DNA of 64,000 nt. It comes from Limnohabitans sp. G3-2. GTDB lineage: Bacteria > Pseudomonadota > Gammaproteobacteria > Burkholderiales > Burkholderiaceae_C. The position numbers and the translations under genes were made by a program. The first letter of the stretch is position 1. Each line of letters opens with the position of its first letter. Below, in pieces: positions 27,324 to 35,721 of this stretch. The notes beneath the pieces are model-generated. The model saw only the letters and a program-made list of their open reading frames with translations, had not been told where the DNA came from and did no database searches. The stretch is taken from positions 124,001 to 188,000 of the forward strand of contig NZ_NESG01000006.1 in NCBI RefSeq assembly GCF_002778275.1, read 5' to 3'.

Positions 27324-28268
27324 TTATTTTTTGAGCAAGTGCTTGCGCCGAACCACGTCGATCCAGACCGCCAGGATGACGACGGCGCCGATGGCCATCA
27401 TTTGCTTGAACTGGGAGACTTCCATCAGGTTCATGCCATTGCGGATCATGGTGATCAGCACCGCGCCCAGCAAACTGCCCCAAATGCTGCCACGCCCGCC
27501 AAACAAGGAGGTGCCGCCCAAGATGACCGCCGCAATGGCGTCCAACTCAAACATTTGCGCCATCTTGCCGCTCGAGGAATCCATGCGGGCCATGAGCACG
27601 ATGGCCGCCAGGGCGCAGCACAGGCCAGAGATCACATAGACACCCAGCTTGTACCAGCGGATGTTGATGCCCACCTGGCGAGCACCCATTTCGTTGGAGC
27701 CCATGGCGTACACGTAGCGGCCCAGCTTGGTGCTTGACAGCACAAAGGCCATCACCACAAAGAAGATGCCGGTGATCAGCGTGGGCATGGGCACGCCCAG
27801 CACATCGCCGTAGCCAATGAAGGGCAGGGGGTCGGGCAAGCCTGCATGGTCAAAGCCGCCCGTCAAGTCAAAGGCCAGCCCTCGCCACAGCGTCAGGCCG
27901 CCCAGCGTGACGATGAAAGCGGGTATGCCGACAAAGGCCACCAGGTAGCCGTTGAACACGCCCACTGCCGCGCCAATGGCCAGCGCCATCAGCATGGCCA
28001 GATAAGGGTCCAGGCCCATTTTGACCATCATGTGACCGGCCACGGCACCGGCCAGGGCTGTGAGTGCCCCCACGGCCAGGTCGACGCCACCGGTCAAGAT
28101 CACAAAAGTTTGACCACCCGCCAGCAAAGCGATGACCGACGCCTGCACCAAGATGTTGGACAGGTTGCCTGCGGTCAAAAAGTAGGGCGAGGCCAAAGTC
28201 AGCAAAGCGCCCAGCACAAGCACCGCTACCAAAGCGCCGTACCACTCTTGTCGGGTGATGGATTTCAT
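27324..28268 (-). CDS. Sugar ABC transporter permease (RbsC/FrcC family)
   Basis: A 314-residue inner-membrane permease with about eight to ten helices. The family hallmarks QTFVILTGGVDLAVGA and GGTSLFGGRGSIWGSLLGA (ATPase-coupling loop) are visible. It lies between the binding-protein and kinase genes on the same strand, 71 bases after the former, with a terminator-like hairpin in that gap. Its ATPase is encoded on the divergent arm. Confidence 0.92.
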   Translation of the reverse strand: MKSITRQEWYGALVAVLVLGALLTLASPYFLTAGNLSNILVQASVIALLAGGQTFVILTGGVDLAVGALTALAGAVAGHMMVKMGLDPYLAMLMALAIGAAVGVFNGYLVAFVGIPAFIVTLGGLTLWRGLAFDLTGGFDHAGLPDPLPFIGYGDVLGVPMPTLITGIFFVVMAFVLSSTKLGRYVYAMGSNEMGARQVGINIRWYKLGVYVISGLCCALAAIVLMARMDSSSGKMAQMFELDAIAAVILGGTSLFGGRGSIWGSLLGAVLITMIRNGMNLMEVSQFKQMMAIGAVVILAVWIDVVRRKHLLKK

Positions 28269-28282
28269 AAATTTCTCAATAT

Positions 28283-28317
28283 TCCAAAAAACAAGCCCGG
28301 ACCCTCAGGTCCGGGCT
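28283..28317 (-). terminator. Intra-operon terminator/attenuator after the binding-protein gene
   Basis: On the minus strand a perfect ten-base stem AGCCCGGACC / GGTCCGGGCT with a four-base loop is followed by TTGTTTTTTGG. It stands between the binding-protein stop and the permease start. It should stop part of the transcripts, giving more binding protein than permease, a common arrangement in ABC operons. Confidence 0.8.
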
Positions 28318-28339
28318 GGCCCTGTCGGGGCCGTCCAGG

Positions 28340-29305
28340 TCACTTGGCTTTGACCCGCATGAACTGGCCCACGCCGGAGTCGGCCGCGAACTTGTCCACG
28401 TTGGCGGGCAGCACCAGGAATGAGCCGGTGTCAATCCGCGCTTCGACTTTTTTGCCCTGTGCGGCCGCGATGGCTGTTTCCACACCCACTTGGCCGATCT
28501 TGGCCAGCATTTGTGCGGCGTTGGCTTGTTGCCAACCTTGCTTCATCATGTCCAGCCCGCCTGGGGAGCCATCAAAACCCGCGATTTTCACGTCGCCGGG
28601 CTTCTTGCCAGCGGCCATCAAAGCCGCTTTGGCACCCAAGGCGCCGCCGTCCCAAGCGCAGGCGATCACCTTGGCGCCCGGGTTGGCACGCAAGGCGGCT
28701 TCCACGCCGTTTTGGGCCATGGTCTGGTCCCAGGTGGTGGCCACTTCAACGATTTTGATGTTTTTACGCCCAGCGTTCAAAGCATCCACAAAGCCTTTTT
28801 TGCGCTCTTGGCCCGTGGATTGACCCTGGTCGCCGGTCACATAGATCACGGTGTCGCCGTCTTTGATCTGTTCTGCCGCCCACTTGCCCTGCACGTTGGC
28901 CGCCTTGATGTTGTCAGTGGCCACATAAGACGTGATCTTGGAGCCGGTGATGCCGGTGTCCACAGCCACGACGGCGATGCCAGCGGCCAAGGCCTTGTTG
29001 ATGGCGGGGGCGATGCCAGCTGAGTCCACAGGGGCAATGGCGATTGCGTTGACTTTGCGGGTGATCATGTCTTCAACGATGGCCAGTTGGCGCGACAACT
29101 CGCCCTTTTCAGCCGCCAATTCGATGAATTTCACGCCCTTGGCACTGCCCGCTTTTTTGGCACCACCGTTGATCAGCGTCCAGCCTTCGTTGGTGTTGCC
29201 GTTGGTGATGTAGGCGACGGTGATGTCTGCGGCCATGGCCGAGGTGAACAGGGTGGCTGCCGCTGCAGCGATGGCCAAGCGGACGAAAGTGCGTTTTGTG
29301 GTCAT
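28340..29305 (-). CDS. Periplasmic sugar-binding protein (RbsB/FrcB family)
   Basis: A 321-residue peripheral-binding-protein-like protein. The start at 29305 gives a signal peptide (MTTKRTFVRLAIAAAAATLF, cleavage after AMA). The mature chain begins ADITVAYI and includes VNAIAIAPVD and the hinge region VIYVTGDQGQSTG typical of class I sugar-binding proteins. It is first on its transcript, ahead of a strong hairpin. The ligand is probably a mono-saccharide. Confidence 0.92.
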   Translation of the reverse strand: MTTKRTFVRLAIAAAAATLFTSAMAADITVAYITNGNTNEGWTLINGGAKKAGSAKGVKFIELAAEKGELSRQLAIVEDMITRKVNAIAIAPVDSAGIAPAINKALAAGIAVVAVDTGITGSKITSYVATDNIKAANVQGKWAAEQIKDGDTVIYVTGDQGQSTGQERKKGFVDALNAGRKNIKIVEVATTWDQTMAQNGVEAALRANPGAKVIACAWDGGALGAKAALMAAGKKPGDVKIAGFDGSPGGLDMMKQGWQQANAAQMLAKIGQVGVETAIAAAQGKKVEARIDTGSFLVLPANVDKFAADSGVGQFMRVKAK

Positions 29306-29388
29306 GGTGTGTGTCTCCGTGTTGGGTTGTACCGGGCAGCAATTCTGTTGTCTGACCGCGAACGCATTGGAAACGAAAAACAAGACTA

Positions 29389-29409
29389 AGTAAACCTAGT
29401 AGTTTTACT
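29389..29409. promoter_or_regulatory. Candidate operator in the divergent sugar promoter region
   Basis: An AT-rich inverted repeat AGTAAA-(9)-TTTACT lies in the 162-base region between the divergent binding-protein and ATPase genes. Its placement suits a repressor controlling both arms, most simply the ROK regulator at 30709-31923. This rests on symmetry and position only. Confidence 0.45.
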
Positions 29410-29467
29410 AATACGAATTCTCCGCCAATCCGCCATGATCGCGGCCATTCACAGTGAAAGTAGCGCC

Positions 29468-30256
29468 ATGTCGACACCTGCTCCCGTTCTTGAAATCCAG
29501 CAACTGACCAAACACTATGGCGGTGTCAAAGCCCTGACCGATGCCCAGTTTCGCCTCATGCCTGGCGAGCATGCCGCCATCGTGGGCGACAACGGCGCGG
29601 GCAAAAGCACCTTTGTGCGCCTGATCACCGGGGCAGAGCAGCCCAATGCGGGCGACATCCTGTTGGATGGCCAAACAGTGCATTTCGAGTCGCCACTGGA
29701 CGCCCGAGATCAGGGCATCGAAACCGTGTACCAGACGCTGGCGCTGGCCGAAGACCTGGACGTGCCCGCCAACATCTTTTTGGGCCGCGAAATCACGCGC
29801 CTGAACTTGGGGCCGCTGTCCATCCTCCACCACAAGGCCATGCGCGAGAAATCGGCCGCCATGCTGGCCACCACCGGCGTGCAGATCCAGGACATGTCCG
29901 AGAGCCTGCGCGGCATGTCGGGTGGTCAGCGCCAGTGCGTGGCCATTGCGCGCGCTGCAGGGTTTGCCAAAAAACTCATCATCCTCGACGAGCCCACGGC
30001 CGCCCTGGGCGTTCAGGAAACGGCCCGTGTGGAAGGCATCATCAAAGGGCTCAAAGAGCGCGGTGTGCCCTTGATCATCATCAGCCACAACCTGCGCCAG
30101 GTGTTTGACCTGGTGGACCGCATCTGGGTCTTTCGCCAAGGCCGCATCATCTGCAGCAGGCGCACCCGCGAGACCAGCCCCGAAGAAATCGTGGGCCTGA
30201 TCACCGGCGCCATCGATCCGGCCAGCCTGCGCTCTGAAGAGACTGCCACATGCTGA
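29468..30256 (+). CDS. Sugar ABC transporter ATP-binding protein (single-domain, FrcA-like)
   Basis: A 262-residue ATPase with Walker A GDNGAGKSTFVRLI, signature MSGGQRQCVAIARA and Walker B KKLIILDEPTAAL. It has one nucleotide-binding domain, unlike two-domain RbsA, and so resembles FrcA of fructose importers. The ATG at 29468 (MSTPAPVLEI) was chosen; an in-frame ATG at 29435 adds 11 residues. Its permease and binding protein are on the opposite strand. The stop overlaps the next gene by seven bases. Confidence 0.92.
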   Translation: MSTPAPVLEIQQLTKHYGGVKALTDAQFRLMPGEHAAIVGDNGAGKSTFVRLITGAEQPNAGDILLDGQTVHFESPLDARDQGIETVYQTLALAEDLDVPANIFLGREITRLNLGPLSILHHKAMREKSAAMLATTGVQIQDMSESLRGMSGGQRQCVAIARAAGFAKKLIILDEPTAALGVQETARVEGIIKGLKERGVPLIIISHNLRQVFDLVDRIWVFRQGRIICSRRTRETSPEEIVGLITGAIDPASLRSEETATC

Positions 30257-30690
30257 AAGGGATAGACCCACTGCTCACACCCGAGCTGCTGATGCACCTG
30301 TGCGCCATGGGCCACGGCGAATGGGTGGCGGTGGTGGACGCCAACTTCACTGCCGACCATTTGAGCCAGGGCAAACCGGTAGTGCGCTTGCCTGGCCACA
30401 GCCTAGAGCGGGTGAGCCGAGCCGTGCTGTCGGTGTTCCCCCTGGCCACCGATGTGGCGCAGCCTGCGGCTTACATGCATGCTTGCCACAGTGCCCCTGA
30501 TTTTCGAACCCCCGCCCAACAAGCGGTGCTGGACTTGGTGGTGGCCGAGGGATTCAAGCCTGAACAGGTCGAAGCGGTGGAGCGCTTTGCGTTTTACGAG
30601 AAAATCAAGGGGGCCAGCCTCATCGTGCAAAGTGGCGAGGGCTCGGGCTACGGCAACGCCGCATTTTGTAAGGGCGTGATTTTTTTCTGA
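30250..30690 (+). CDS. RbsD/FucU-family sugar mutarotase
   Basis: A 146-residue protein. The RbsD/FucU fold is indicated by LLTPELLMHLCAMGHGEWVAVVDANF near the N-terminus (the conserved His-Gly and Asp-Ala-Asn-Phe) and the ending NAAFCKGVIFF. These enzymes speed exchange between sugar anomers or ring forms after import. It overlaps the ATPase gene and lies 18 bases before the ROK regulator, all in one operon. Confidence 0.88.
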   Translation: MLKGIDPLLTPELLMHLCAMGHGEWVAVVDANFTADHLSQGKPVVRLPGHSLERVSRAVLSVFPLATDVAQPAAYMHACHSAPDFRTPAQQAVLDLVVAEGFKPEQVEAVERFAFYEKIKGASLIVQSGEGSGYGNAAFCKGVIFF

Positions 30691-30708
30691 ATCAGAGCAA
30701 CACCAACC

Positions 30709-31923
30709 ATGAACTCCGCAACGCCCACTTCCGCCATGCGGGGCTCCAACCACGTGGGGATGCGCCAGTTCAATGAACGCATCGTGCTGCAGGCCATTCG
30801 CCACCACGGGGCGATCCCGAAGGCCGATCTGGCGCGGCTGACCCAGTTGTCCACCCAAACGGTGGCCATCATCGTGGGCCGTTTGCTGGACGACGGCTTG
30901 CTCCTCAAACAGGACCGCGTGCGCGGCAAGATCGGTCAGCCCTCGGTGCCCCTGTCGCTCAACCCGCAAGGGGCATTCAGCGTGGGCATTCAGGTGGGGC
31001 GCCGCAATCTGGAGTTGCTGGTGGCCGATTTCACGGGCCAGCCTGTGGCGCGCGTCGAAGTCCTCTACGACTATCCCGACCCGGATGTCTTGTTGGAGTC
31101 GATGGCGCAGGGTCTGCAAACCCTGAAAGAGCGCATGGGCGAGCTCTGGCACCGTACCGTGGGTGTGGGGCTGACAGCGCCGCTGTCCTTGCACAAATGG
31201 GCCGACCTGATGGGCGGTCAGGCCGCTCAAGCCTTGGCCCGCTGGGAGCACATCGACCTGACGGCCCAGGTGCAGCGCCTGACCGATTTGCCAGTGGTGT
31301 TTGCCAAAGACACCACGGCCGCGTGCGTGGCCGAATTGCTGCAAGGCCATGGCCGCAGCGTGCGCAGTTTTTTGTATGTGTTTGTGGGCACCTTCATCGG
31401 TGGCGGCTTGGTGCTGTCCGGTCACATCATGAACGGCGAACGAGGCAATGCCGGGGCGATTGGCTCCTTGCCAGTGGGTTGCGCTTCAAGCGGTTCGGGC
31501 ATGCCGCCTCAACTCTTGCAAAAGGCTTCGGGCTGGCAGCTCGAACAAGCCTTGCTGGCCGCGGGACATGACCCTTTGCTGATTCACCAGGCCGCCATCA
31601 TGGACAAGGCCTATGCCGGCCTCACGGCGCCTTGGCTCGCTCAGGCCAGCCAGGCCTTGGCCATGACGGTGGCGAGTTCCGCCGCCTTGCTCGATCTGGA
31701 CGCCGTGGTGATGGACGGCTCGCTGGGCGCGCCGCTCATGACCGCGCTGATGGCGGCCACACAAGACGCCCTGAGCCAGTACCGCTTTGACGGCATGCAC
31801 CAACCGCAGCTGCTGGCCGGGCAGGTGGGCGCCCACGCCCGTGCTTTGGGCGGGGCGCTGCTGCCGCTGCACAGCCAGTTTTTCCCGGACAAAGACATCT
31901 TTCTGAAGCAGGATGCCGCATGA
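30709..31923 (+). CDS. ROK-family transcriptional regulator
   Basis: A 404-residue protein. Residues ~18-75 form a winged helix-turn-helix (AIPKADLARLTQLSTQTVAI). The remainder is a ROK sugar-kinase-like domain with FVGTFIGGGLVL and ERGNAGAIGSLPVG. The usual ROK zinc motif with several cysteines (CxCGxxGCxE) is not seen; only one cysteine stands in that stretch, so sensing may not use zinc. It probably represses this sugar locus, with the inverted repeat at 29389 as a candidate site. It overlaps the transaldolase-like gene by four bases. Confidence 0.87.
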   Translation: MNSATPTSAMRGSNHVGMRQFNERIVLQAIRHHGAIPKADLARLTQLSTQTVAIIVGRLLDDGLLLKQDRVRGKIGQPSVPLSLNPQGAFSVGIQVGRRNLELLVADFTGQPVARVEVLYDYPDPDVLLESMAQGLQTLKERMGELWHRTVGVGLTAPLSLHKWADLMGGQAAQALARWEHIDLTAQVQRLTDLPVVFAKDTTAACVAELLQGHGRSVRSFLYVFVGTFIGGGLVLSGHIMNGERGNAGAIGSLPVGCASSGSGMPPQLLQKASGWQLEQALLAAGHDPLLIHQAAIMDKAYAGLTAPWLAQASQALAMTVASSAALLDLDAVVMDGSLGAPLMTALMAATQDALSQYRFDGMHQPQLLAGQVGAHARALGGALLPLHSQFFPDKDIFLKQDAA

Positions 31924-32597
31924 AGTTCTACCTCGACTCGGCCCAAGCCCGCCAATGGACCTTGCCGGCGGGCTGTCCTCCCGTGCAGGGCGTCACCACC
32001 AACCCCACATTGGTCATGCAAGCCGGTTTGCCGGTCAGCCTGGCGGGCTATTTGCAGTTGGTGGCGCAAGCAGGAGAAGTGCGTATCCCGGAGCTGATGC
32101 TGCAATTGCCCCGCGCCGACGTGGGCGAAGCGGCCCAGTGGCTCGAAGTGCTGCTGCCTGCTGCGGTGCAGGCCCGTGTGCGCCTGACCATCAAGTTGCC
32201 CTGTCACCCCGACTGGCAGCCCGTGCTGCGCGAAGTTCAGGCCTGGGGCGTGCCCAGCTTGCTCACCGGGCTGTCCAATCCGATGCAGCTGCTTTGGGCG
32301 CGCGCCCAGGGAGCCCATTTTGTCGCGCCGTATGTGGGCCGATTGCAGGCCGATGGCCGCGATGTGTGGTCGCTGATCGAGGCGTGTGTGGCGGTGCAGG
32401 CCGACGGTTTGCAGCTGTTGGCCGCCAGCATCAAGTCGGCGGATGTGTTGTCGCGCTTGATCGCCTTGGGTGCCCATGCCGTCACGGTGCGCCCAGAATT
32501 CGCGGCCAGCTTGGCCACCGATGCCTTGACCTTGGCCGCGATGGCGCAATTTGACCAAGATGCGCGGACTGCTGAGCAGTTTGTCGCGTCCCTTTGA
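31920..32597 (+). CDS. Transaldolase / fructose-6-phosphate aldolase-like enzyme
   Basis: A 225-residue member of the small transaldolase family (FSA/TalC size). MKFYLDSA at the start, GVTTNPTLV, and the Schiff-base lysine in LTIKLPC are in the expected order, followed by the APYVGRLQADG segment. It would cleave or make a ketose phosphate such as fructose 6-phosphate. As the last gene of the sugar-uptake operon it suggests the imported sugar is phosphorylated and then split. Substrate assignment is inference. Confidence 0.85.
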   Translation: MKFYLDSAQARQWTLPAGCPPVQGVTTNPTLVMQAGLPVSLAGYLQLVAQAGEVRIPELMLQLPRADVGEAAQWLEVLLPAAVQARVRLTIKLPCHPDWQPVLREVQAWGVPSLLTGLSNPMQLLWARAQGAHFVAPYVGRLQADGRDVWSLIEACVAVQADGLQLLAASIKSADVLSRLIALGAHAVTVRPEFAASLATDALTLAAMAQFDQDARTAEQFVASL

Positions 32598-32600
32598 CGC

Positions 32601-34016
32601 TCAGATTTTCCGGTTGCGCGCCAAGGGCGGGTTGCGCGAGAAGTACTGCACGATGCCGCGCATCAGCGCATCGGTGAGTTGCTGCTGGTAAGCCTCGCTG
32701 CGCAATTTTTCTTCTTCTTGTGGGTTGCTGATGAAAGCCGTCTCCACCAGCACACTGGGGATGTCGGGGGCTTTGAGGACGGCGAAACCCGCTTGCTCAA
32801 CGCGGGGTTTGTGCAGGCGACCCACGCCACCGATTTCGCGCAACAAGCTGCTGCCCAACTGCAAGCTGTCTTTGATCTGTGCGGCCGTGCTCATGTCCAG
32901 CAGGGCGTGCTGCACTTGGGCGTCTTGGGTGCCTAAATTCAGCCCACCGATCAGGTCGGCCTTGTTTTCCTTTTGCGCCATCCAGCGCGCTGCGCTGCTC
33001 GATGCCGCGCCTTGGCTCAGAGCGAACACGCTGGCGCCGCTGGCCTGGGGCGTGAAAAACGCATCGGCATGGATGCTGACCAACAAATCGGCTTGGACGC
33101 GCCGGGCCTTTTGCACCCGCACATGAAGGGGCACAAAGAAGTCGGCGTCGCGGGTGAGGAATGCCCGCATGGGGCTGCCCTGAACGCTGCTGGCGTTGAT
33201 GCGGTCGCGCAGCATTTTGGCGATCTTGAGCACCACGTCTTTCTCTCGTGTGCCAGCCGGGCCAATGGCGCCCGGGTCTTCGCCGCCGTGGCCGGGGTCC
33301 AGCGCGATCACGATCAAACGGTCGCTGTCCTGTGCGCCTTTTTCTGCGCGGGGCGGATGGTTGGGGCTGTCCATCGACACCGCAGAAGGGGGCCACAGGT
33401 CTTGTCGCCGGGTGGAGGGCGCGGGGGCAGAGGGCGCCGGATTCAAAGCGCCCCCAGCGGCAGCCCCGTTGCGCCGCGCGATCAGCTCACCCAAAGGGTC
33501 ATTGACGCTGGTGCTGGTGGCGGGCAAACCCGAGGCCGGCGCGGGCACAGGTGCCGCCGCCGCACGCTCTTGTATCAGTTGCGCCAGCGGGTCCAGGCCG
33601 TCCTTCGGATACAGGTCCAGCACCAGCCTGTGGGCATAAGTGGCCACGGGTTGAAGGGTGAAGACTTGCGGCGCAATGGCCCGCTTGAGGTCAATCACCA
33701 AGCGCACCGTGCTGGGGTTGAACTGGCCCACCCGTATGCCCGCAATGTTGGGGTCAGAAGCCTGCACCTTGCCCACCAATTCACGCAAAGCGGCGTTGAG
33801 CTCCAAGCCTTCGATGTCGATGGCCAAGCGCGGGGGCGAGGCGATGAAGGTTTGCGTGGTTTTGAGGGGCGCGTCCGATTCGAGCGTGACCCGGCTGTAA
33901 TCGGGCGCAGGCCAAATGCGCACGGCCAACATATTGGCCCCGCGTGCCAGCTGCGCTGCGCCCAGGCTCATCACCAGAAATCCGGCTTTGAGCCAGCGGC
34001 GGCGGTCAGAGCGCAT
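32601..34016 (-). CDS. amiC: N-acetylmuramoyl-L-alanine amidase with AMIN domain
   Basis: A 471-residue periplasmic amidase that cuts peptidoglycan at division. The N-terminus RSDRRRWLKAGFLVMSLG looks like a twin-arginine signal, as in E. coli AmiC. Residues ~25-130 form the AMIN domain that localises to the septum. A proline/alanine-rich linker follows, then a zinc amidase_3 domain from about residue 225 (ALDPGHGGEDPGAIGP, with VSIHADAFF and the final ETAFISN glutamate). It overlaps the tsaE 3' end by 11 bases, matching the common tsaE-ami pairing. Confidence 0.94.
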   Translation of the reverse strand: MRSDRRRWLKAGFLVMSLGAAQLARGANMLAVRIWPAPDYSRVTLESDAPLKTTQTFIASPPRLAIDIEGLELNAALRELVGKVQASDPNIAGIRVGQFNPSTVRLVIDLKRAIAPQVFTLQPVATYAHRLVLDLYPKDGLDPLAQLIQERAAAAPVPAPASGLPATSTSVNDPLGELIARRNGAAAGGALNPAPSAPAPSTRRQDLWPPSAVSMDSPNHPPRAEKGAQDSDRLIVIALDPGHGGEDPGAIGPAGTREKDVVLKIAKMLRDRINASSVQGSPMRAFLTRDADFFVPLHVRVQKARRVQADLLVSIHADAFFTPQASGASVFALSQGAASSSAARWMAQKENKADLIGGLNLGTQDAQVQHALLDMSTAAQIKDSLQLGSSLLREIGGVGRLHKPRVEQAGFAVLKAPDIPSVLVETAFISNPQEEEKLRSEAYQQQLTDALMRGIVQYFSRNPPLARNRKI

Positions 34017-34575
34017 CGGCGGCTCCCCCGTGGCCGGTGGTGGCCCAAGAGGCCAACCACGCTTGGCCTCGCTCTGTGCCCGCGCTGATGTGCACCCGGC
34101 GCTGGTCTTCGTCGATCGCCTCGAGCGCCATCACCCAGTCCGGTGCTGGCAGCTGCCCAGCCACTTTGTCAGGCCACTCCATGAGTTTGAGTCCCGGCCC
34201 CGCAAAAATGTCCCGAAAGCCAGCGTCTTCCCACTCTTGCGGATCGCTGAATCGGTAAAAATCAAAATGCCAAACAGGCCACGCCGAGTCGCCCGAGCCC
34301 GCCAAGTGCGGCTCGACCACGGCGTAAGTGGGGCTTTTGATCCGGCCTTGCACGCCCGCTGCGCGCAGCAAATGGCGCACCAAAGTCGTTTTGCCTGCTC
34401 CCAGGTTGCCGCGCAATTCAATGCACGCATCTCGCCCACCGGGCCAGCTTTGCAGGGCTGCGCTCAGCTGCTCGGCAAAGGCTTGTGTGGCCGCCTCGTT
34501 CGGCCACAGACCCTGCCAATGCGCTGGGGCAGTGGGGCTTTCTACAATCGGTGGGTGACTGCTCAACGTACTCAA
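34006..34575 (-). CDS. tsaE: tRNA threonylcarbamoyladenosine biosynthesis ATPase
   Basis: A 189-residue P-loop ATPase that works with TsaB and TsaD to make t6A37 in tRNA. The Walker A motif is GNLGAGKTTLVRHLL near residues 58-72, followed by SPTYAVVEPH and the WHFDFYR motif. It is somewhat longer than the usual ~155 residues, at both ends. The start region overlaps head-to-head with the divergent queG start (21 bases), so one of the two starts may be placed slightly too far upstream. Confidence 0.93.
   Translation of the reverse strand: MSTLSSHPPIVESPTAPAHWQGLWPNEAATQAFAEQLSAALQSWPGGRDACIELRGNLGAGKTTLVRHLLRAAGVQGRIKSPTYAVVEPHLAGSGDSAWPVWHFDFYRFSDPQEWEDAGFRDIFAGPGLKLMEWPDKVAGQLPAPDWVMALEAIDEDQRRVHISAGTERGQAWLASWATTGHGGAADAL
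34543..34548 (+). promoter_or_regulatory. Candidate -10 box of queG, six bases before its GTG
   Basis: TACAAT ends six bases before the GTG at 34555. A transcript from it would begin at, or a base or two before, the start codon, so queG could be leaderless. The box lies inside the tsaE coding region. Confidence 0.4.
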
Positions 34576-35667
34576 TTCGACCTTCTAGAACTGTGGCCCC
34601 AGATTCCGATCTGGGCGCGTGAGCTTGGATTGTCCCAAATTGGCGTGACAGGCATCGATTTGTCCTCGGCCGAGCCCGGATTACAAGCTTGGCTGGCCGC
34701 AGGTTTTCACGGCAGCATGGACTACATGGCCAGCCACGGCATGAAGCGGGCCCGGCCGGCCGAGCTTCACACAGGGACGGTGAGCATCATCACGGCCCGC
34801 ATGGATTACTTGCCCTTGGGCACAGCACCCGACTGGTTGGCCCAAGAAACCGCTCGCAGCCTGCAGCCAGGCGAGGCGGTGGTCTCGCTCTATGCCCGGG
34901 GGCGCGATTACCACAAGGTCTTGCGCAGCCGCCTGCAAAAACTGCAAGAGCGCATCGCCCAAGCCATTGGCCCCTTTGGGCACCGCGTGTTCACCGACTC
35001 GGCGCCTGTGTTGGAGGCCGAGCTGGCCACGCGCAGCGGTCTGGGCTGGCGCGGCAAACACACCCTGGTCCTCAGCCGTGAGGCCGGCTCCATGTTCTTT
35101 CTGGGCGAGTTGTTCGTGGACTTTGCACTGCCTGAGACGCCGCAGGTCTCGGCGCACTGCGGTCAGTGCACCGCGTGCATGGACCTGTGCCCCACCCAAG
35201 CCATCGTGGGGCCCTACCAGTTGGATGCCCGGCGCTGCATTTCTTACCTGACCATTGAGCATGCCGGGCCCATCGACGAGGCGCTGCGTCCCTTGATCGG
35301 CAACCGCATTTACGGCTGCGACGATTGCCAGTTGGCCTGCCCTTGGAACAAATTCGCGCAAATCAGCAGCGTGCCCGATTGGCAGCCGCGCGAAGGTTTG
35401 GGGGCGTCCACCATCGCTGAACTGATGGCCTGGAGCGAGGCCGAATTCTTGCGCCGCACCGAAGGCAGTGCCATCCGCCGCATCGGCCACGCCCGCTGGC
35501 TGCGCAACCTGGCTTTGGCCGCCGGCAATGCCTTGGCTTCGCCGGCGTTGTCTGCAGGCGAGCGAGAGCGGGTGTTGCAGGGTTTGGCGGCCCACGCTGG
35601 GCATGCCGATCCGGTGGTTCAAGAGCAGGTGGCCTGGTCGCTGGCCAAAGCAGCTGCCCCTTTGTAG
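34555..35667 (+). CDS. queG: Epoxyqueuosine reductase
   Basis: A 370-residue enzyme doing the last step of queuosine synthesis in tRNA, reducing epoxyqueuosine with cobalamin and two [4Fe-4S] clusters. The cluster sites CGQCTACMDLCPTQAI and CDDCQLACPWNKF are present. The GTG at 34555 (VTAQRTQFDLLELW) is the only start giving the full N-terminus, since the next Met codons fall too far inside. The stop codon TAG lies within the edge of a REP-like element. Confidence 0.93.
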   Translation: MTAQRTQFDLLELWPQIPIWARELGLSQIGVTGIDLSSAEPGLQAWLAAGFHGSMDYMASHGMKRARPAELHTGTVSIITARMDYLPLGTAPDWLAQETARSLQPGEAVVSLYARGRDYHKVLRSRLQKLQERIAQAIGPFGHRVFTDSAPVLEAELATRSGLGWRGKHTLVLSREAGSMFFLGELFVDFALPETPQVSAHCGQCTACMDLCPTQAIVGPYQLDARRCISYLTIEHAGPIDEALRPLIGNRIYGCDDCQLACPWNKFAQISSVPDWQPREGLGASTIAELMAWSEAEFLRRTEGSAIRRIGHARWLRNLALAAGNALASPALSAGERERVLQGLAAHAGHADPVVQEQVAWSLAKAAAPL

Positions 35668-35690
35668 GAGGCCGCCCCTGCGGCCGGATG
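35663..35690 (+). repeat. Half REP-like element overlapping the queG stop
   Basis: Head TGTAGGAG, stem GGCCGC, loop CCCT, stem GCGGCC. The head supplies the TAG that ends queG, so insertion or decay here may have set the gene's 3' end. The element lies between the convergent queG and AEC-transporter genes. Confidence 0.7.
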
Positions 35691-35721
35691 GTGGGGTGGG
35701 TCAAGGGGGCCTGGCGCCCCG

